A stretch of DNA of 64,000 nt, from assembly GCA_910579465.1 (NCBI GenBank), contig CAJTUB010000003.1, forward strand, positions 248,001-312,000. Direction: 5' to 3'. The stretch is from an uncultured Lachnospiraceae bacterium. Lineage in GTDB: Bacteria > Bacillota > Clostridia > Lachnospirales > Lachnospiraceae. The position numbers were made by a program, and so were the translations under genes. Below are positions 8,574 through 16,946 of the stretch, in pieces; position 1 is the stretch's first letter, and the number at the start of each line of letters is the position of its first letter. The notes beneath the pieces were generated by a model. That model ran no database searches. It worked only from the letters and a program-made list of their open reading frames with translations, and was not told the DNA's origin.

Positions 8574-9617
8574 ATGGAGACAGAGATAAACAAAATTATA
8601 CCAAGGATTTTAAGGGATATGAATGACGGCGTGCTGGTGCTGGATATGCATGGCCAGATATTATATCTCAATGACCGGGGGCACGCCATGCTGGGCGTGG
8701 ATGAGGATATGACCGGCAGAAAGTATGGAACGGAATTTCTGGCAGGGGACCCGGATGAAACAAATGATAAATTCCATCAGTTTGTTGTGGATGCTGTTTA
8801 CGACAAGGCGCATGCGCACAGCGGTGAAGCGGTCTATAAGGCAAAAAACAGGGAACTGCGTTACTTTAATCTGACCTCCTCCTTTTTGTATGGAGAAACA
8901 AAAGAGAAAAAAATAGGAATTGTTGTTCTTTTCACTGATGTTACAGAGGTGGCCAGACTGAACAGACAGCGCCGGGAGTCTTCCACAATATTTGCAGTAT
9001 TGATGGCATGTGTATGCATATACCTTTTTTTGTGGAGCCTTTTGCGCTATCTTAATGCGGAGCCTCCTACATGGGTGATGGGTATGATGATTGAGGGTAT
9101 GTCGGTTATAATGTTTTTAATTATACTGAAAACCACTTCGTTTTCCCTTAAGGACATCGGACTCAGGATTAAAAATGTAAAGGCTACTTTTGTTCCCGAC
9201 ATTTTGATTACTTTGGCGGGAGCCGCTGGCCTGATTTTAGGAAAGATTGTAATTCTGAAGACAGCACCGGGATTTTTCCCTGAGGGTGCGCCTTTTTGGG
9301 ATTGGAGCGTTGGAACCTTTGCAGATGTCATTTATCCGTTTACGGTAATATTGCAGGAATTTTTGGCAAGGGGCGTCATGCAGGAAAGTTTGAACCGTAT
9401 TTTCATAGGAAAATATGCGGGAGCGACATCCATTGCCATATCCGCATTGATGTTCGGCGTGCTTCATATTGCGTACGGATTGCCGTTTATGATTGGCGCT
9501 TCGGTTTTGTTAGGGGCACTGGGTGTGCTGTACCATAAACAGGGAAATATATGGGGACTGTGCATTGTCCATTATGTGCTGGGAGAAGTAGCAACCTTTT
9601 TAAGATACCTTATATGA
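8574..9617 (+). CDS. PAS domain fused to CPBP (CAAX-protease-like) membrane protein
   Basis: The 347 residues open with a PAS domain (about 8-125: NDGVLVLDMHGQILYLNDRG and IGIVVLFTDVTEVARL), then about eight hydrophobic segments from residue 135 with the CPBP/Rce1 region in the last 100 residues. Motif 1 appears as LQEFLARGVMQ: the first Glu of the usual EExxxR is Gln261, while Glu262 and Arg266 are kept. FxxxH is FGVLH (His298). The last motif, normally HxxxN, is HYVLG (His333, Gly337). Proteolysis is therefore doubtful. The RBS AGGGAGAC precedes the ATG. The gene is followed 22 bases later by a STAS gene, making it the first gene of a three-gene unit, and a sensory-input role is plausible. 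Confidence 0.75.
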   Translation: METEINKIIPRILRDMNDGVLVLDMHGQILYLNDRGHAMLGVDEDMTGRKYGTEFLAGDPDETNDKFHQFVVDAVYDKAHAHSGEAVYKAKNRELRYFNLTSSFLYGETKEKKIGIVVLFTDVTEVARLNRQRRESSTIFAVLMACVCIYLFLWSLLRYLNAEPPTWVMGMMIEGMSVIMFLIILKTTSFSLKDIGLRIKNVKATFVPDILITLAGAAGLILGKIVILKTAPGFFPEGAPFWDWSVGTFADVIYPFTVILQEFLARGVMQESLNRIFIGKYAGATSIAISALMFGVLHIAYGLPFMIGASVLLGALGVLYHKQGNIWGLCIVHYVLGEVATFLRYLI

Positions 9618-9639
9618 GCGGAAAATGGAGGAAAACAAT

Positions 9640-9942
9640 ATGACGATTATGAGAACCTTAAAAGAGGATGAATTGACAATAAGGGTAACCGGAAGGCTGG
9701 AAACGGTTACCGCCCCGAAACTGGAGGAAGAACTTAAAACTTCTTTGCAGGGAGTGAAAACACTCATTATGGACCTGGAAGAGCTGGAGTACATTTCTTC
9801 GGCGGGACTCCGTGTGTTGTTTTCGGCGCAGAAGACCATGAGTAAGCAGGGCGGGATGATTGTCAGGAATGTGAATGAGGATGTGATGGAGGTCTTTGAG
9901 GTAACCGGTTCTGTGGATGTGCTGACAATAGAAAAAGCTTAA
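9640..9942 (+). CDS. STAS-domain anti-anti-sigma factor-like protein
   Basis: A 100-residue single STAS domain of the SpoIIAA/RsbV type. LTIRVTGRLETVTAPKLEEEL is the first beta-alpha unit, and LEELEYISSAGLRVLFSAQK carries the Ser53-Ser54 pair at the site phosphorylated in this family. In known systems an unphosphorylated STAS protein binds the HATPase kinase and frees its target; a PP2C phosphatase resets it. Both activities are in the next gene. Start: GGAGG at 9627-9631 lies inside the upstream in-frame candidate and points to the ATG at 9640. Confidence 0.88.
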   Translation: MTIMRTLKEDELTIRVTGRLETVTAPKLEEELKTSLQGVKTLIMDLEELEYISSAGLRVLFSAQKTMSKQGGMIVRNVNEDVMEVFEVTGSVDVLTIEKA

Positions 9943-9963
9943 TCCGGCATTGGGAGGCAGGTT

Positions 9964-12789
9964 ATGATGTATCTGAAATTGGCGTTAACCGCCCTCTGTC
10001 CGGTTTTTGCCACGGTTTGTCTTTATTTTTTGTATCAAAAGACAATGCTTGGCAGATGGAAGGCAACGTATAAGCAATTCCTTTATGGCTGTGTGTTTGG
10101 TATTGTATCGGTAGTTTGTTCGGAGTTTGGAGCGCCTGCTTATGGTGTCATTATCAATGTAAGAGATGCTGCACCGCTTTGTGCGGGGCTGATTTTCGGC
10201 GCTCCTGCCGGTATTATGGCAGGGGTAATCGGCGGCGTGGAACGATGGTTTGCCGTCCTGTGGGGAGCCAGCACTTACACACGTCTTGCCTGTTCTTTGT
10301 CAACGGTGATTGCCGGTTTCCTGGGTGCAGCGTTGAGAAAATGGATGTTTGATGACAAAAAACCGGCATGGTACTACGGATTTGCAATAGGGCTTGTCAT
10401 GGAAGTCCTGCATATGCTGATGATATTTTTCACAAATATGGGCGATGTGCATCAGGCGTTTACGTTTGTAAAAAACTGTTCTGTACCGATGATGATGGCA
10501 AATGCTGTTTCCGTAATGCTTTCATTGATGGCGGTATCTCTTATAGGAAAAGAAAAACTGCAGTTCCAGACAGAATATAAAAAGCTGTCGCAAACCTTTT
10601 CAAGATGGCTGTTGTTCGTTGTGATTGCGGCTTTTAGTGTAACCAGTATATTTATTTATCTGCTGCAGACCAGTTTTGCCGTCAGCGACCGTGAGGCGCT
10701 GCTTGCGCTGAATATTGAAGACGTAAAAGCGGATATTGAAGATGCGTCTGATGAGAATCTTTTGAAATTGACCTATAATGTTGCGGATGATATTAATGCG
10801 GCAGAAACCATAGATGATATGCTTCTTTTGGAGATAAGTGCAAAGCCGGGAAATGATTTTTCGGAAATTAATGTAATAGATGAAAGCGGAATCATTCGCT
10901 ATTCCACAACAAAAGAGTATATCGGTTTTGATATGTCTTCCGGAGAACAGTCGGGGGATTTTCTTGTCCTCCTGGATGGGGAAAAGGAATTTGTCCAGAG
11001 TTACCAGCCGCTTTCAAAGGACGGGGTAACCTATATGAAATATGCCGGGGCAGCCTTAAAGAACGGCGGTTTTGTGCAGGTGGGCTACAATGCGGAGCGT
11101 TTCAGGCAGGATATCGATAAGCAGGTAATCGGCGTTACAAGAAACCGCCATATAGGGGAAAGCGGCTGCATGATTGTCTCCGGGGAAGACTGGAATATTG
11201 TGAGTGACCCGTATGGCAATGAGGGGAGCAATCTGGAAGTCACGGGCATCTGGATTGATACGGAGAAGATGCATGAAAATGTGCGGTACCGGTCTTTTGT
11301 TTATGGTGAGGACTGCTATCTGATGTATGCCGTAGCGGAAGGATACTATATTATTGCTGTCATACCGGTAAGGGAGGTGCTGTTTTCCAGGGATTTATCT
11401 GTCTATGTGACATTGTTCATGGAGATTCTTGTATTTGTCATTCTCTTTGCCCTGGTTTATTTCCTGATTAAAAAGCTTGTTGTTGAGAATATCCATAAGA
11501 TTAACCGGACGCTCGGAGAGATTACGGGAGGAAATCTGAATGTGTCTGTCAATGTTCGTACAAATGAGGAATTTGTATCGCTTTCCGATGATATCAATTC
11601 TACGGTTATGACATTAAAAGGGTATATTGCGGAAGCGGCGGCGAGGATTGATAAGGAACTGGAGGTTGCAAAGATTATCCAGTCCTCTACGCTGCCCGGT
11701 ATTTTCCCGCCTTACCCTGACCGAAGTGATTTTGACATTTTTGCCACAATGGATACGGCAAAGGAAGTGGGCGGGGATTTCTACGATTTCTATCTGCTGG
11801 ATGAGAACCGTCTGGCGTTTCTGATTGCAGATGTTTCAGGGAAAGGTATTACGGCGGCGATGTTTATGATGAAGGCAAAAACATTGATTAAGAGTTATGC
11901 GGAGAAAGAAACAGACGTTGCCGGTATTCTTACAGAAACCAACAGGGCGTTGTGTGAAGGGAATGAGGCGGAAATGTTTGTAACGTGTTTTATGGGGATT
12001 TTGAATCTGGAGACGGACACGCTTACCTTTGCTAACGCCGGCCATAATCCTCCTTTGGTACGGCAAAGAGACGGGGCATTTGAATACCTTGCATTCCGTC
12101 CGGGCTTCGTTCTGGGTGAAATGGAGCATATCCGTTACCGTATCGGGGAAATACCGTTTGCTCCCGGGGACGAGATTTATCTTTATACGGATGGCGTGAC
12201 GGAGGCAACAAACAGCGACGTAGAGCTTTATGGCAATGAACGTCTGCTTGAGGTACTGAACCGTGCGTGCGGCAGGAGTGCGGAAGAAATCTGCCGTATC
12301 GTAAAAGCGGATGTAGACAGGTTTGTGGGGGAAGCTCCCCAGTTTGATGATATTACGATGCTTCATTTAAAGTTCCTGCCCAAAAACAGGATTACTGTCA
12401 TACCGACGATGGAAAGTATAACGCAGGTCATGGCATTTGTGGAAAATACATTAGAGAGCTTCCATGTGCCGGGAAAGGTTATGGTGAAGATGAATATTGC
12501 CGTCGACGAGATTTTTTCCAATATCGTCCGGTACAGCGGGGCAGGTGAGGCAAAGGTGGAATGCAGGGTAGGGGAAGAGGAGATAACGGTTATTTTTACA
12601 GACGATGGATGCCCTTATGACCCGACAGTGAAACCTGACCCTGATACAAGGGCTTCGGCAGAAGAACGCGATGCCGGAGGGATGGGAATCTTTATCGTAA
12701 AAAATTTTATGGACAGTGTGGAGTATGCTTACCATGACGAGAGGAATATTTTGATATTGAAAAAGCAGTTTGCCCCGTGCCTGACATAA
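9964..12789 (+). CDS. LytS-like sensor with SpoIIE-type phosphatase and HATPase kinase domains
   Basis: A 941-residue membrane signalling protein. Order: six TM segments with a 5TMR-LYT signature (about 1-200; NVRDAAPLCAGLIFGAPAG), another TM (about 217-235), an extracellular Cache-like domain (about 240-475), TM (about 480-505), HAMP (about 505-560), a short coiled coil, a PP2C/SpoIIE phosphatase (about 590-800; DTAKEVGGDFYDFY, ADVSGKGITAAMFM, LYTDGVTEA, FDDITML) and a C-terminal RsbW-like HATPase (NIAVDEIFSNIVRYSG, DDGCPYDP, GGMGIFIVKN). All metal-binding Asp/Gly motifs of PP2C and the N-box Asn are present. The obvious substrate is the STAS protein encoded 21 bases upstream. No sigma factor is nearby. 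RBS GGGAGG. Confidence 0.9.
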   Translation: MMYLKLALTALCPVFATVCLYFLYQKTMLGRWKATYKQFLYGCVFGIVSVVCSEFGAPAYGVIINVRDAAPLCAGLIFGAPAGIMAGVIGGVERWFAVLWGASTYTRLACSLSTVIAGFLGAALRKWMFDDKKPAWYYGFAIGLVMEVLHMLMIFFTNMGDVHQAFTFVKNCSVPMMMANAVSVMLSLMAVSLIGKEKLQFQTEYKKLSQTFSRWLLFVVIAAFSVTSIFIYLLQTSFAVSDREALLALNIEDVKADIEDASDENLLKLTYNVADDINAAETIDDMLLLEISAKPGNDFSEINVIDESGIIRYSTTKEYIGFDMSSGEQSGDFLVLLDGEKEFVQSYQPLSKDGVTYMKYAGAALKNGGFVQVGYNAERFRQDIDKQVIGVTRNRHIGESGCMIVSGEDWNIVSDPYGNEGSNLEVTGIWIDTEKMHENVRYRSFVYGEDCYLMYAVAEGYYIIAVIPVREVLFSRDLSVYVTLFMEILVFVILFALVYFLIKKLVVENIHKINRTLGEITGGNLNVSVNVRTNEEFVSLSDDINSTVMTLKGYIAEAAARIDKELEVAKIIQSSTLPGIFPPYPDRSDFDIFATMDTAKEVGGDFYDFYLLDENRLAFLIADVSGKGITAAMFMMKAKTLIKSYAEKETDVAGILTETNRALCEGNEAEMFVTCFMGILNLETDTLTFANAGHNPPLVRQRDGAFEYLAFRPGFVLGEMEHIRYRIGEIPFAPGDEIYLYTDGVTEATNSDVELYGNERLLEVLNRACGRSAEEICRIVKADVDRFVGEAPQFDDITMLHLKFLPKNRITVIPTMESITQVMAFVENTLESFHVPGKVMVKMNIAVDEIFSNIVRYSGAGEAKVECRVGEEEITVIFTDDGCPYDPTVKPDPDTRASAEERDAGGMGIFIVKNFMDSVEYAYHDERNILILKKQFAPCLT

Positions 12790-12999
12790 GCCGGTGAAAT
12801 GGGAGAATGGGAAGGGCGGCCCCAATTACGTTTCTTTCCTTTTATTTCTAATTTTTTCCGGAAATCCTGCCGATATAAGTAACAGAGGTTGTTGCACCGG
12901 TCTGCTCCGGTGCGGCGGCGTCAGTACACTAGCTGTAGTTTGCCGACAAGGAGGTCGGCGTCGGGTTGTTTGTCGTGAAAAAGAAAGGAAGTGGATTTC
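12790..12999 (+). other. Structured leader region, no gene
   Basis: The 210 bases between the phosphatase gene and the next ATG hold no convincing ORF. Two hairpins are visible: GCACCGG with CCGGTGC near 12890-12910, and GCCGAC with GTCGGC around AAGGAG (12941-12960). The second ends about 40 bases before the start codon at 13000. I compared the region by eye with known riboswitch consensus motifs and found no match. Confidence 0.45.
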
Positions 13000-14196
13000 A
13001 TGATAATTCAGGCAGGTTCCGTTACGATGAGTTCGGAGCGTTCTTACTCCAGGGTACAGAGCTCCACATCGATGACGGCGGTATCGAAGGCAGAGGATGC
13101 CGTTAAGGTTGACATTTCCGACAAGTCGAAGGGAATGTTAAAGCAGCTCCAGGATGGTCTGGAGGAGAAAGAACAGGCAAAGAAAGAGGAAGAGGCGGCA
13201 AAGAAGGAGAAACAGAAGCAGGCGTTTCTCAATCTTGCCGAGCAGACACAGACGCAGCGGACAGACGAGGGGATGAAGATACAGCCCCGTTCCAAGGAGG
13301 ATCTGGAGCTGGAGATGCTGCGCAGGATTTTAGAGAGTCTGCGGCGCAGGGCAGGGAGAAATAACCGGAATGAAAAGCCGTCGAATCTTACAGAGCAGTT
13401 CCGGGCATTTGAGGAGCAGAGGAGCGCTTCCGGCGCAGTCCAGATTAATATCGGGAAGAGTCTGGGGAGCATGTCTATTTCCGGCGGTGCCGCGCGTCCG
13501 GTTTCATCCGGGAGAGGCGGCGGACAGGAATGGAAAATCCAGACCGTAACGTCCAGCTTTTTTGCAGAGCATGAGGTGACGGAGTACAGTACGCAGGGAA
13601 AGGTATGTACTGCGGACGGCAGGGAGATTACGTTTGGCATCAGCGTGGAGATGTCGCGTTCCTTTGTGGAGGCGACGGAGGTTTATACAGAGGGAAGCTA
13701 TGTACTTAAGGATCCGTTGGTCATCAATCTGGATTCGAATATTGCAGAGGTGAGCGATAAGAAGTTTTATTTTGACATCGATGCGGACGGCAAGGAGGAA
13801 GAGATTTCGGAGCTTGGCAGCGGAAGCGGTTATCTTGCGCTGGATAAAAACGGCGACGGAATCGTTAACGACGGAAGCGAGCTTTTCGGAACGAAAAGCG
13901 GCAACGGCTTTGCGGACCTGGCAGCCTATGATGGCGACGGCAACGGCTGGATTGATGAGGCGGATGAAATCTTTTCGCAGTTAAAGGTATGGGTGAAGGA
14001 TGAAAACGGTGAAAACCGCCTGCTCGACTTGAAAGAGGCAGGAGTCGGAGCGATTTTCCTTGGCAGTGCCGATACGAAGTTTTCCTTAAACAACGTAGAA
14101 ACCAACGCAACAAATGCGATTATCCAGAAGACCGGCGTTTATCTGCGGGAAAACGGAACGGCAGGAACGGTGCAGCACGTCGACCTGGCATTGTAA
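13000..14196 (+). CDS. Uncharacterised protein with calcium-binding EF-hand-like C-terminal domain
   Basis: A 398-residue protein without a signal peptide. N-terminal 1-60 is Ser/Thr-rich (MIIQAGSVTMSSERSYSRVQ), followed by a charged Lys/Glu coiled-coil-like stretch (about 50-130) and a middle beta-rich region. The C-terminal domain (about 245-360) has DIDADGKEEEISELG, ALDKNGDGIVNDGSELFG and YDGDGNGWIDEADEIF, each with DxDxDG-type loops. This C-terminal module recurs in large bacterial Ca-binding surface proteins. I do not know its function. The ATG at 13000 is 8 bases after AAAGGAAG; a GTG at 12991 is the alternative. Confidence 0.65.
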   Translation: MIIQAGSVTMSSERSYSRVQSSTSMTAVSKAEDAVKVDISDKSKGMLKQLQDGLEEKEQAKKEEEAAKKEKQKQAFLNLAEQTQTQRTDEGMKIQPRSKEDLELEMLRRILESLRRRAGRNNRNEKPSNLTEQFRAFEEQRSASGAVQINIGKSLGSMSISGGAARPVSSGRGGGQEWKIQTVTSSFFAEHEVTEYSTQGKVCTADGREITFGISVEMSRSFVEATEVYTEGSYVLKDPLVINLDSNIAEVSDKKFYFDIDADGKEEEISELGSGSGYLALDKNGDGIVNDGSELFGTKSGNGFADLAAYDGDGNGWIDEADEIFSQLKVWVKDENGENRLLDLKEAGVGAIFLGSADTKFSLNNVETNATNAIIQKTGVYLRENGTAGTVQHVDLAL

Positions 14197-14205
14197 GAAA
14201 TAGCT

Positions 14206-14233
14206 TTGCAAAAGAAGTGCTTTATGTTATACT
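14206..14233 (+). promoter_or_regulatory. Sigma-A-type promoter upstream of the gene at 14357
   Basis: TTGCAA (14206-14211), a 16-bp spacer and TATACT (14228-14233). Transcription would begin near 14240, just before the hairpin at 14251. Confidence 0.6.
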
Positions 14234-14250
14234 GAATATAGGTGTAAGTT

Positions 14251-14283
14251 GCCGCTCTCATGGAACTGATCCCGGGGAGCGGC
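14251..14283 (+). terminator. Hairpin with short T-run: terminator or leader attenuator
   Basis: GCCGCTCTC pairs with GGGAGCGGC (one G-U) around a 15-base loop, followed by AGTTTTA. It could end the upstream gene. It also lies directly downstream of the promoter at 14206-14233, so it could attenuate the membrane-protein gene. Confidence 0.5.
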
Positions 14284-14356
14284 AGTTTTATGCGGATAAA
14301 GCGCCGTAAGGGGGCTATGGTGCGGCGGAAATAACAGAGAAAAGGGGTTAAGCCAT

Positions 14357-15520
14357 ATGGAGAATGGGAAAAAGGTGAATATGCTCAGGAGTATATTGCT
14401 TGTGTTTGCAGTAGTGTTCAGTATTTTTTTTGTACCGGCATTGTTTGCGCTTGTGCCGGCCGGTGCGGTAGTGACGACACTATCCGGAATGGCTTCTCTG
14501 GAGAGTATAGAAAAAGCGACGGAGGAGCTGGAGCTTTCCCAAAGGCTGTATGACGTCGTGATGCAGGAGACGCTTGACGAGGTTTCTGCAGACCTGGCGG
14601 ATTTTGCGGAGGGAGAGCGTATTCTGCGTGACAGCTTTACGGCAGAAGATATGAACCGGATTTTGCTTGCCTTCCTTCATTCGGCGTACTATGATACGGA
14701 ACCGGAGGTTGATTTTAGCAGTATGGGGAAACGGCTGAAGGAGAATTTCGGCAGGTTTTGTGAGGATGCCTTTGACGAGGTATATACATCCTGGAGGACC
14801 GGAACGGAGTCTGCGCGTTTTTCAAAGGAGTTCTGCAGGTCGTTTTCGGAGGATATCGAGCAGCAGCTTCTGAGGGAGTATGCGGAGTATGGCGCCGTCA
14901 GCTTTCCGGAGCTTCCGGAACGGTACGATGACGTTCATGGCAGCGGGGCTTTTTCTAAGCTCCTTGAGGAGAGGAGGGCTTCCATCCGGGAGGAATGGCT
15001 CCGGGAGATGAAGGAGACTGCCGGAAGCCAGGTACGGGAGATTACCTCGGAGGCAGAGAAGAATATACGGGATTCGGCAACGGAGCTTGCGCATACGTCA
15101 GAAATCCGTGATATGTTTGATGTGGTAAGGCCGATGGGGGAAATGAACCGGGCCGTCCGGGCAATCGTGTATGCCGTGATTCTGGGAATGGTGTTAGTTC
15201 TGGTGCTGCTTTACTGGCTTGATATCCCGGGCTTTATTGTCTGCGCCGTACCGGTTTTCTTTGGCGGGGTCGTGTGTAAGGTAGCCGGGCTTGCCGAAAA
15301 GATAGCGATGCGCTACATCGACGAGGAGATTTTTTCCGATTCGGCACAGTATGAGGATATTATCCGTGATGTAATGCATGAAATTATAGCGCCGTTTTTC
15401 AAGGGAGTCTCGGAGTTTGGTACGCAGGCGCTTATTTTGTCTGTTATTTTGATTGGCTGCGCGATTCTGCGCGGTGTGATGAAGAGAAATAAAAGAGAGG
15501 CGGAGCAGACCTATTCGTAA
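14357..15520 (+). CDS. Uncharacterised membrane protein with long extracytoplasmic helical domain
   Basis: A 387-residue protein. There is one N-terminal hydrophobic segment (about 9-35), a large Glu-rich helical region (about 45-260), two adjacent TM segments (about 270-315) and a final TM (about 355-375) with a basic tail. No enzyme motif is seen. By the positive-inside pattern (KRNKREAE at the end) the 45-260 region is probably outside the membrane. The ATG at 14357 is 13 bases after AAAGGGG. It is followed 45 bases later by another membrane protein gene and then a two-component system, so the four may be one unit. Confidence 0.55.
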   Translation: MENGKKVNMLRSILLVFAVVFSIFFVPALFALVPAGAVVTTLSGMASLESIEKATEELELSQRLYDVVMQETLDEVSADLADFAEGERILRDSFTAEDMNRILLAFLHSAYYDTEPEVDFSSMGKRLKENFGRFCEDAFDEVYTSWRTGTESARFSKEFCRSFSEDIEQQLLREYAEYGAVSFPELPERYDDVHGSGAFSKLLEERRASIREEWLREMKETAGSQVREITSEAEKNIRDSATELAHTSEIRDMFDVVRPMGEMNRAVRAIVYAVILGMVLVLVLLYWLDIPGFIVCAVPVFFGGVVCKVAGLAEKIAMRYIDEEIFSDSAQYEDIIRDVMHEIIAPFFKGVSEFGTQALILSVILIGCAILRGVMKRNKREAEQTYS

Positions 15521-15565
15521 GAAGGGGCGGAATGCAGGGATTACCGGCAAAGAAAGGAAGAGCAA

Positions 15566-16177
15566 ATGGAAAAAGGAACGACATATACATATCAGGGCTT
15601 TACTTTCACCTCCGAGGCGGAATGGAAGGAAGCGAAAAAGGAAGCGGAGGTTGTGGAGTATATCCGCTCCCAGGCAGACTTATCAAATATAAAAGCAACT
15701 GTTAAGCTGTATAACAGGCTTGTGGAAAAGGGAACACTGACAACAGTGCTGGGGATTGCCTTTTTACAGGAGTTACGGTCCCGTATCCTCGATTCCGGCG
15801 TGGTGGCAGAGAGCAGCCTGCGTCCGCTTCCGGAGCCGGTAAAGGAAAAGAAAAAGCCGGAGGCTCCGGGGAGCAAGGTAAATTCCAAAGAGTATAAGAT
15901 GATGATGCTCTATAAAGAGCGTTCGCGGAACCTTGCGGTTCTGGCCGCGGCACTGGGCGTCGTGATTGTGGTTTTGTTTGCCATCCGTTTGTTTGGCACG
16001 GCGTCTCCGTTTACTGATTACGAGCAGAAGGTGCTGGATGAATATGCAGGCTGGAAGGATGAGCTGGCGAGAAAAGAGGAAATGCTTCATACATGGGAGC
16101 AGGAGCTTTTTGAGAAGGAGGACGCCCTCTCGGAGTGGGAACAGGAGCTTTTGGAGCGCGCAGAGACGGCAGAATAA
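15566..16177 (+). CDS. Uncharacterised single-pass membrane protein with C-terminal coiled coil
   Basis: A 203-residue protein. A soluble N-terminal part (YQGFTFTSEAEWKEAKKEAEVVEYIRSQ..., about 1-115) is followed by one TM segment (about 120-143, LAVLAAALGVVIVVLFAIRLFG) and a heptad-like tail with repeated WE(Q)ELxE units (WEQELFEKEDALSEWEQELLER). The AAAGGAAG RBS supports the ATG at 15566. No family function is known to me. It precedes the response regulator gene by 94 bases. Confidence 0.55.
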   Translation: MEKGTTYTYQGFTFTSEAEWKEAKKEAEVVEYIRSQADLSNIKATVKLYNRLVEKGTLTTVLGIAFLQELRSRILDSGVVAESSLRPLPEPVKEKKKPEAPGSKVNSKEYKMMMLYKERSRNLAVLAAALGVVIVVLFAIRLFGTASPFTDYEQKVLDEYAGWKDELARKEEMLHTWEQELFEKEDALSEWEQELLERAETAE

Positions 16178-16271
16178 GGAAAGTTCACAGCCCGGTACGG
16201 ATTCGGACACAATATCTACATAGTTCCGTGGTAGGATAACAGCAAAGGCTGTATGGCAGGAGGTAGGCTTG

Positions 16272-16943
16272 ATGGAATGCACAAAGATACTGGTAGTGGA
16301 CGATGAAAGCCGTATGCGCAAGCTTGTCCACGATTTCCTCTCAAAGAATAACTATGAGGTGCTGGAAGCGGAGAACGGGGAAGTGGCGGTGGATTTGTTT
16401 TTTGGACAAAAGGACATTGCGCTGATTATTCTGGATGTGATGATGCCGAAAATGGACGGCTGGCAGGTGTGCCGGGAAATCCGGCAGTATTCCGCCGTGC
16501 CGATTATCATGCTGACAGCAAAGAGCGACGAGCGGGACGAGCTGCTCGGGTTTGAGCTGGGAGTGGACGAGTATATTTCCAAGCCGTTCAGTCCGAAAAT
16601 CCTTGTGGCGAGGGTAGAGGCGATTCTGCGCAGGGCCGGGACCTCAGCGGCAGAGGTGACGGAGCTTGGCGGGATTGTGTTAGACCGGTCGGCGCATCAG
16701 GTGTCGATTGACGGGAAGCCGATTGAGCTGAGCGTAAAGGAGTTCGAGCTGCTTGCCTATTTTATCAGCAATAAAGGGGTGGCGCTGTCGCGGGAGCGGA
16801 TTCTGAATAATGTCTGGAACTATGATTACTTCGGGGATGCCAGAACGATTGATACCCATGTAAAGAAGCTGCGCAGTAAAATGGGCGAAAAGGGAGATTA
16901 TATTAAGACAATCTGGGGAATGGGATATAAATTCGAGGTGTAG
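16272..16943 (+). CDS. OmpR/PhoB-family response regulator
   Basis: A 223-residue two-domain DNA-binding regulator. The receiver domain (1-120) has the VDDE acidic pocket, phospho-acceptor Asp55 in ILDVMMPKMDGW, Thr in MLTAK and Lys in YISKPF. The winged-helix domain (about 130-223) has LSVKEFELLAYF, RERILNNVWNYDYFGDARTIDTHVKKLRSKM and IKTIWGMGYKFEV. It will be phosphorylated by the kinase encoded three bases downstream. AGGAGG at 16259-16264 favours the ATG at 16272 over the TTG one codon earlier. Confidence 0.95.
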   Translation: MECTKILVVDDESRMRKLVHDFLSKNNYEVLEAENGEVAVDLFFGQKDIALIILDVMMPKMDGWQVCREIRQYSAVPIIMLTAKSDERDELLGFELGVDEYISKPFSPKILVARVEAILRRAGTSAAEVTELGGIVLDRSAHQVSIDGKPIELSVKEFELLAYFISNKGVALSRERILNNVWNYDYFGDARTIDTHVKKLRSKMGEKGDYIKTIWGMGYKFEV

Positions 16944-16946
16944 CGT

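Noticed and set aside
12870..12965. Possible cyclic-di-GMP riboswitch before the Ca-binding protein
   Set aside because: I looked for the conserved GEMM core (CACGCACAGGGCAAACC-type) and did not find it; only simple hairpins are present.
12794..13003. Plus-strand ORF of 69 codons overlapping the leader before the Ca-binding protein
   Set aside because: It has no RBS, an unusual Cys/Arg composition and overlaps hairpins; more likely leader RNA.
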